Shown here: positions 23,327-27,575 of the stretch, in pieces
How the letters are laid out: each line of letters opens with the position of its first letter
Numbering within the stretch: position 1 is the first letter of the stretch
Assembly (NCBI GenBank): GCA_002342025.1
Contig: DDPD01000033.1
Coordinates: forward strand, 1 to 27,575
DNA: 27,575 nt
Direction of reading: 5' to 3'
Source of the DNA: Moraxellaceae bacterium UBA2477
GTDB lineage: Bacteria > Pseudomonadota > Gammaproteobacteria > Pseudomonadales > Moraxellaceae
Translations under genes and position numbers: made by a program
The notes under the pieces: model-generated
Database searches by the model: none
The model's input: the letters and a program-made list of their open reading frames with translations, nothing else
Told to the model about the DNA's origin: nothing

Positions 23327-23733
23327 TCCAGCAAAAAATGCGCACGGGCAACGGCAACAGGCTTGTCAGCTGATTCCTGCCAAACACAGACCTGAACATT
23401 GGCAATTTGCTGCCCATGCTTGGTAACGCTACAGCTGGCGAAGAGTTCTCGAGCTAGACCGGGGCGCAGGTAGTCGATGGAGAAGTCGACGGTTCGCGGC
23501 ACAGCGTTACCTTCCCTAATCCAGAGCAGATGCATGATGGCGGCCATCTCCATGAAGCCTCCGATCAGGCCTCCGTGAAGGGCGGGGAGTTGGTCATTGC
23601 CAATGTTGTCCTGTTGGAATGGTAAGGAGAAGCGCAATTCGCCTTCTATCACATCCAATTTCATGCCAATGAGACGAGCATAGGGAGAGTAATTGAGGAG
23701 GACCTCTGGTGTGAGCTGGGGGTTCTGGCTCAT
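23323..23733 (-). CDS. Hotdog-fold thioesterase-like protein (PaaI type), second of pair
   Basis: A 136-residue hotdog protein that probably hydrolyses acyl-CoA thioesters. The helix block LHGGLIGGFMEMAA matches the PaaI-type HGG motif, though the position usually occupied by Asp or Glu in the helix is Glu here (FME). RTVDFSIDYLRPG is the conserved strand, followed by the C-terminal VARAHFLL. ATG 23733 overlaps the stop of the upstream hotdog gene (ATGA). The stop overlaps the endonuclease I stop region by 4 bp. Two coupled hotdog genes suggest a heteromeric enzyme. Substrate unknown. Confidence 0.87.
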   Translation of the reverse strand: MSQNPQLTPEVLLNYSPYARLIGMKLDVIEGELRFSLPFQQDNIGNDQLPALHGGLIGGFMEMAAIMHLLWIREGNAVPRTVDFSIDYLRPGLARELFASCSVTKHGQQIANVQVCVWQESADKPVAVARAHFLLD

Positions 23734-24206
23734 GGGGTGGCTCCTTGCGCAGGCTCACCTTTAAAACTTCGCCTTCGCATAAAGGTGGCGACTCCATAGG
23801 CAACTGGCTGAGGGTTGCCTTCTTGATAAGCAGTAGCGCGTGTGAAAGCAATTTCGCGTCCCATGCGATAGCACTCAGCCGTGCAGTAAACGGCAAGGCC
23901 CGGTGTGGCTGGCCGCAGATAATCAATTCGTAAATCCAGCGTGGGGTAGCCGCACGCGTCGTCTAGTAAAGAAAAAATGCTGAGTGCACTCGTGTTATCG
24001 ATTAACGTGGTAATCACGCCGCCGTGAAGCACGCCGGTTCGATTATCACCGACGAGTCTCTCTTGATAGGGCAGGCGCAGTGTGGCACGACCACGCTCTC
24101 CCTGAACAAACTCGATTTGTAAAATACGGCTGTGGGGAATATTGCAGAGCCAGTTAGCAATGTTGCCAAACAGCGCTGGATTCTTCACCGGTAAAGGCAG
24201 ACTCAT
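23730..24206 (-). CDS. Hotdog-fold thioesterase-like protein (PaaI type), first of pair
   Basis: A 158-residue PaaI-type hotdog protein. The motif LHGGVITTLIDNTSALS contains the HGG and the catalytic Asp of this family, and LDLRIDYLRPATPG is the conserved central strand. It ends with a basic tail (FMRRRSFKGE). Its motif is more canonical than that of the downstream partner. The upstream region to the GST gene (24207-24358) is divergent and AT-rich, so promoters for both directions probably lie there. Likely role is removal of CoA from stalled or excess acyl-CoA; this is inferred from the family and the lipid-gene surroundings. Confidence 0.88.
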   Translation of the reverse strand: MSLPLPVKNPALFGNIANWLCNIPHSRILQIEFVQGERGRATLRLPYQERLVGDNRTGVLHGGVITTLIDNTSALSIFSLLDDACGYPTLDLRIDYLRPATPGLAVYCTAECYRMGREIAFTRATAYQEGNPQPVAYGVATFMRRRSFKGEPAQGATP

Positions 24207-24358
24207 GTGATCTCCGCTGAATTAGCTGCCAAAAGTTCAAATATTTTAACTTGACTATGTACTGGCGTGAGCACTTAGCTTGGTATTAATGTGCAGTCCG
24301 TGATGGGGCAATTAACTAAAACCCTCCTGTTAGGCGATATACGCTGACTGGAGCTGCA

Positions 24359-24376
24359 ATGAGCAAATTGTTATGA
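24359..24376 (+). CDS. Five-codon leader ORF (MSKLL) overlapping the GST start
   Basis: ATG 24359 has a strong ribosome site GGAG (24350-24353) with 5-nt spacing, and reads Met-Ser-Lys-Leu-Leu-stop. Its TGA overlaps the ATG of the GST gene (TTATGACA), while that ATG has no ribosome site of its own. This layout suggests translational coupling or reinitiation. It might instead be a sequencing or evolutionary frameshift, but the GST reading begins like its family at 24373. Confidence 0.5.
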   Translation: MSKLL

Positions 24377-25053
24377 CAGTAGTCTTGCACCAGTGGGAGA
24401 TTTCACCGTTTTGTCAAAAAGTGGCAAAAGCGCTGACCTATAAAGGTATTGCATTCAAGGCGGTGAATTACAACGGTGCCCTGGCAGCGAAAGTGCAGGG
24501 CTTGAGTAAGGTCGGCAAAGTGCCCGTGTTGGATATTGATGGCTTACGCATTCAAGACAGCACACGCATTGCGCGATATTTAGATGAGGCCTATCCAGAT
24601 GCGCCGCGTCTTTACCCTGAGAATTCGGTGCTTAAAGCACAGGTCGAGCTATGGGAAGACTGGTCTGATGAGCTGCTGTACTTTTACGAAGTGTATTTTC
24701 GCGTCAATGATCCGGTGGCCTTAAATGCGGCGGTAGATGTTGCGATCATGGGCCGCCCCACCTATGAGCGCATGGTGATGAAGCCGATGTTAAAAACAGC
24801 CTTGAAAGCGATGCTGTATTTTCAAGGCTTGGGGCGTATGTCCAGCGAGGATGTAGAGGCTGAGTTTCACCGTCATTTGGCTCGCATCGAAGTCACTTTG
24901 GCCGCCACGGGCTGGTTAGTGGGCGAAAGCAGAACCATTGCGGATATCGCAGTGGCTACTCAGTTATCTGAGATTATTCGAACTAGCCAGCACCTAGGGC
25001 CCATCATTTTACAGCACCCACGGTTGGCTCAATGGCTTAAGGCTCAAGCTTAA
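24373..25053 (+). CDS. Glutathione S-transferase family protein
   Basis: A 226-residue GST-like protein. The N-terminal thioredoxin-fold domain (about 1-78) starts VVLHQWEISPFCQKVAKAL and has the cis-proline block GKVPVLDIDG with the GSH-binding DSTRIARYLDE. The C-terminal helical domain carries WLVGESRTIADIAVATQL, the usual N-capping region. The active residue is probably Ser or Cys of SPFC. Likely a detoxifying or thiol-transfer enzyme in the cytosol; the substrate cannot be predicted. Its ATG lacks a ribosome site and overlaps the stop of a five-codon ORF with a good one. It is followed by the orphan ParA gene after 88 bp. Confidence 0.9.
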   Translation: MTVVLHQWEISPFCQKVAKALTYKGIAFKAVNYNGALAAKVQGLSKVGKVPVLDIDGLRIQDSTRIARYLDEAYPDAPRLYPENSVLKAQVELWEDWSDELLYFYEVYFRVNDPVALNAAVDVAIMGRPTYERMVMKPMLKTALKAMLYFQGLGRMSSEDVEAEFHRHLARIEVTLAATGWLVGESRTIADIAVATQLSEIIRTSQHLGPIILQHPRLAQWLKAQA

Positions 25054-25141
25054 ATTGGTACGTCTGTCATTAAATTGAAACAGTATTCTGGGTGAGTTTT
25101 GACTAGACTCAGTCCATTATGAATATCGTGTAGAAGCACCC

Positions 25142-25795
25142 ATGGCCAAGTTTATTTCCGTTGCTCAGCTGAAAGGGGGAGCCGGAAAAAGTACGGTGGT
25201 GACCAATCTGGTTGCCGCTCTGTCGCAAGAGTTCCACACCGGATTAATTGATGCCGATATGCCGCAAGGCACTTCGGCACGCTGGGCTGCGATTCGCCAG
25301 ACTCAACAAAGCAATACGCCAGCTTTTGAGGTCCTCACCGCGTCATCGGTTAATGAGTTGGCGTTGGCCGCAGAGCGCTTAGAAAGTGAATGCGATGTAG
25401 TGGTGATAGATCTACCGCCGCGCAGTCTTAAATACCTGCGTGAAGTCTTGCCTTACAGCGACTTGGTCGTCATGCCCCTAACGGCCTCAGCCGCTGATGT
25501 CTGGGCGACTGAGCAACTGATGGAGGCCATTCGCGAAGGAAAGCGCACCAGTAAACGCTTAAAAGCCCGGCTGGTCTGGAACCGCCTACGGACGAGTAAG
25601 GCAACAGAGCAGTTTTTAGCGGATACCGCTGGGCTATTGCGGGCAAAGGAATTGGAGTCCCGTTTAGGGCAACGCACGGCGTATGTAGAGGCATTAGGGC
25701 GTGGACTATCTGTGCTCGAGTGGAGCGATGCAAAAGCTAGCGCAGAGTTCGCCATTTTTTACCAAGAGTTAAAGCAACAGCTAAAGCTCGACTGA
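25142..25795 (+). CDS. ParA/MinD-type P-loop ATPase without ParB
   Basis: A 217-residue ParA-family ATPase. The deviant Walker A is KGGAGKST (11-18), with the signature lysine at 11. Walker A' is DADMPQGTSARW and Walker B is VVVIDLPP. No N-terminal helix-turn-helix is present, so it is of the short type. No ParB gene or clear centromere repeat is seen nearby; the next gene (15 bp away) is an alpha/beta hydrolase. Orphan ParAs of this size position cargo such as carboxysomes, chemoreceptor arrays or plasmids. Here the cargo is unknown. AGAAG precedes the ATG. Confidence 0.9.
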   Translation: MAKFISVAQLKGGAGKSTVVTNLVAALSQEFHTGLIDADMPQGTSARWAAIRQTQQSNTPAFEVLTASSVNELALAAERLESECDVVVIDLPPRSLKYLREVLPYSDLVVMPLTASAADVWATEQLMEAIREGKRTSKRLKARLVWNRLRTSKATEQFLADTAGLLRAKELESRLGQRTAYVEALGRGLSVLEWSDAKASAEFAIFYQELKQQLKLD

Positions 25796-25810
25796 CCAGG
25801 AGTGCCGCGT

Positions 25811-26785
25811 TTGCCCATCACCGAGTTAACCCAGCGTATCGAGCGCGAGTTCATTATTGAAGTCGCGCCCGTGTATTTGGCTAAGGGCCGAATTCCGAAG
25901 CTAGAGCGCGTGCAGAGTTGGCGAAGCCGGAGTTTATTGCCCTTATTAAATCGCTTACATGGCACCGTGACGGGCATGGTGCAGCAGCACATGCGCGTGG
26001 ATGGTCACCGCTTAGTGTGGCTGGAAGGCGGAAATAGACTCGGTGAACCTGTTGTTCTGCTGCATGGCTTTGGTGCAAGTAAGGAGAGCTGGCTGCCTTT
26101 GCTGCCCTTTTTGGCTAAGCGTTATCACCTATTTGTCTTAGATCTTCCGGGCTGGGGTGAGAGTCAGTTTCACGCGGATGCACTTTATGGCATGGATGAA
26201 CAGGTTGGTCGCGTAGCGACCTGGTTAGCTGCCGCCGTATCGGGACCAGCTCATGTAGTTGGAAACTCTATGGGCGGCGGTATTAGTGGTCTATTAGCGG
26301 GTCGCTATCCGCATTTAGTACGCACGCTCACCTTGATGAATGCGGCCGGGGTCGCTGGCAAAGAGCACACGCCTTTTGAACTGGGATTGATGCAGGGGCG
26401 TAATGGACTCATTGCCCATAATTTAAAAGGGGTTTTCGATTTATTGGCAATGACCATGTCAAGTCGATGGCTTGCTGCATTAATGGCACCCGCAATGTCT
26501 CGTGACTTAATTGCACGCCGTCATGTCAACGAACACTTGTTTCGACAGCTATTGGCGCTTAGCCCAGATCCAGATTTACCTGCATTTTCCAGTGTGGTGG
26601 CGCCAACTCAGGTGCTTTGGGGGAGTGATGACCGTGTGCTTCACGTGAGTTGCAGTGAGGTTTTTAAGCGGCTTATTCCTCATGCAAAAGTGACTATCCT
26701 GAGCGGTATTGGCCATTTACCCATGGTTGAAGTACCGCGCGTCAGCGCGCGAATTTTGCGTCAACATTGGCGACAAGCCACCTAA
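25811..26785 (+). CDS. Alpha/beta hydrolase, lipase/esterase-like
   Basis: A 324-residue alpha/beta hydrolase. LLHGFGASKESW gives the oxyanion HG, LDLPGWGES is a typical strand-4 block, the nucleophile elbow GNSMGGG has Ser at about 153, the acid is in WGSDDRV (about 273-274), and His is in GIGHLP (about 302). A cap region lies at about 180-245. The first 55 residues are an extra, charged extension before the core. TTG at 25811 is chosen because AGGAG (25798-25802) is 8 nt upstream; a GTG at 25802 overlaps that ribosome site. The gene follows the orphan parA by 15 bp, so co-transcription is likely. It resembles monoacylglycerol lipase or meta-cleavage hydrolases; the substrate is not known. 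Confidence 0.88.
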   Translation: MPITELTQRIEREFIIEVAPVYLAKGRIPKLERVQSWRSRSLLPLLNRLHGTVTGMVQQHMRVDGHRLVWLEGGNRLGEPVVLLHGFGASKESWLPLLPFLAKRYHLFVLDLPGWGESQFHADALYGMDEQVGRVATWLAAAVSGPAHVVGNSMGGGISGLLAGRYPHLVRTLTLMNAAGVAGKEHTPFELGLMQGRNGLIAHNLKGVFDLLAMTMSSRWLAALMAPAMSRDLIARRHVNEHLFRQLLALSPDPDLPAFSSVVAPTQVLWGSDDRVLHVSCSEVFKRLIPHAKVTILSGIGHLPMVEVPRVSARILRQHWRQAT

Positions 26786-26804
26786 GCAGGGGATGGCTTG
26801 TCGC
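26770..26804. terminator. Stem-loop between convergent hydrolase and acyl-CoA synthetase genes
   Basis: GCGACAAGCCA (26770-26780) and TGGCTTGTCGC (26794-26804) form a perfect 11-bp stem with a 13-nt loop that includes the hydrolase stop codon. No T-run follows on either strand, so it is a plausible but non-canonical bidirectional terminator. Confidence 0.55.
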
Positions 26805-26822
26805 GATGCGGCATGACCGGCT

Positions 26823-27575
26823 TTAGAAGCGGAACTTGCCGGCCAAGATGTCGGCATACACCGTGTCGTCTAAAAGGGTATACGCGCCAGTACCCGGCAA
26901 CAGCACATACAATGCCTCACCGCTGCACTGGCTGGGGTCAAACCCTTCCTTTTTCAGGCCAGCCTTTTGATATTTGAAGGTGCCCGTAGTTTCCATGGCG
27001 GCTTTTACGCGCAGAAACACCGGTACGGCATAACCGGGCAATTCACGCTTCAGGTGCTGATACAGCCCAGCAAAATCAATCGTCATACCGGCGTGTGGCG
27101 TGATGGCAGCCATGCCTGCACGTCCGTTGGTGTTAGGAATTTCCACGCCATAAACCACTGCCTCAGCTAGGTCATGGTGGGCAGTCATGATGTTTTCGAC
27201 TTCAGTGGTTGAAACGTTTTCACCCTTCCAGCGGAAAGTGTCGCCAGTACGATCAACGAACTGGGCATGGCGGAAACCGATTTCACGCATGAGGTCGCCG
27301 GTGTTGAAGTACTTGTCACCGGCGGTGAAGACATCGGTGAAGATGCAGGAGCTGTTCTTGCCCTGATCGGTGTAGCCATCAAACGGTGTTTTATCCGTAA
27401 TTTCACCGATCAGCAGGCCGACCTCACCGCGCTTCACTTTAATCATGCGGCCTTTTTTGTCGCGTACGGGCGCTTCGGCATCCTTATCGTATTTCACCAG
27501 TGCATAGGGCATAGGCGAGAAACCGACGGTGTTGTCGAAGTTAAAGATGTTGGTAAAGCCCACATTGCCTTCCGA
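26823..27575 (-). CDS. Long-chain acyl-CoA synthetase, FATP/VLACS type (C-terminal part)
   Basis: The last 250 codons of a second FATP-type acyl-CoA synthetase; the reading is open to the right edge and starts SEGNVGFTNIF, so the N-terminal half lies outside. It keeps KYFNTGDLMRE, the signature GDTFRWKGENVSTTEVEN, and TGTFKYQKAGLKKEGFDP near the end. It aligns throughout with the synthetase at 392-2230 (for example NVGFTNIFNF with NIGFINAFGV). Unlike that copy, no WS/DGAT gene follows it; the next gene is a convergent hydrolase. The two copies therefore may serve different acyl-CoA pools. Confidence 0.94.
   Translation of the reverse strand, partial: SEGNVGFTNIFNFDNTVGFSPMPYALVKYDKDAEAPVRDKKGRMIKVKRGEVGLLIGEITDKTPFDGYTDQGKNSSCIFTDVFTAGDKYFNTGDLMREIGFRHAQFVDRTGDTFRWKGENVSTTEVENIMTAHHDLAEAVVYGVEIPNTNGRAGMAAITPHAGMTIDFAGLYQHLKRELPGYAVPVFLRVKAAMETTGTFKYQKAGLKKEGFDPSQCSGEALYVLLPGTGAYTLLDDTVYADILAGKFRF

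Overview
The window looks like chromosomal DNA of a Gram-negative, lipid-storing gammaproteobacterium. The signs are two wax ester synthase/diacylglycerol acyltransferases (WS/DGAT), two FATP-type long-chain acyl-CoA synthetases, lipoproteins with lipoboxes, EmrAB, ModAB, Kup, a periplasmic endonuclease I, and a tRNA-Ser with encoded CCA. WS/DGAT-rich gammaproteobacteria include Alcanivorax, Marinobacter and Acinetobacter-like groups, but the genus cannot be fixed from sequence reading alone. Base composition looks close to half G+C. The RhlE tail is clearly GC-richer, and the 6.0-10.4 kb and 16.3-18 kb stretches look AT-richer. No transposase, integrase, plasmid origin or CRISPR array was seen.

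Layout. 1-2230 (minus): an acyl-CoA synthetase and the start of a WS/DGAT joined by an ATGA overlap. 2330-5708 (minus): kup-modA-modB with overlapping ends and no modC in view. 5818-6032: tRNA-Ser(GGA) with a likely promoter and a perfect 18-bp terminator stem. 6080-6908: a tiny membrane protein and a YqiA-like hydrolase. 7039-10394 (plus): two tandem paralogous lipoproteins with metzincin motifs, preceded by a perfect inverted repeat. 10483-13621: a second, complete WS/DGAT converging on, and overlapping, an RhlE-type DEAD-box helicase whose tail carries four identical 19-residue repeats.

14017-18132: two short-chain dehydrogenases, a divergent LysR/DoxX pair, a TetR regulator and a GIY-YIG protein whose 3' half is antisense to the TetR gene. 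18199-21501: a crotonase-fold protein converging on emrAB. 21577-22335 (minus): an unrecognised lipoprotein built from six C-x16-C repeats. 22568-24206: endonuclease I and two overlapping hotdog thioesterase-like genes. 24359-26785 (plus): a GST preceded by a five-codon leader ORF, an orphan ParA-type ATPase and an alpha/beta hydrolase. 26823-end (minus): the C-terminal part of a second acyl-CoA synthetase.

How it fits together. Many genes handle acyl-CoA or neutral lipid: two synthetases, two WS/DGATs, a crotonase, two hotdog proteins, hydrolases and dehydrogenases. Gene packing is very tight, with ATGA, TAATG and CTGA junctions and two long convergent overlaps (98 and 140 bp). The least explained items are the six-repeat cysteine lipoprotein, the paired lipoprotein proteases with their promoter-proximal inverted repeat, and the orphan ParA next to lipid-type genes.
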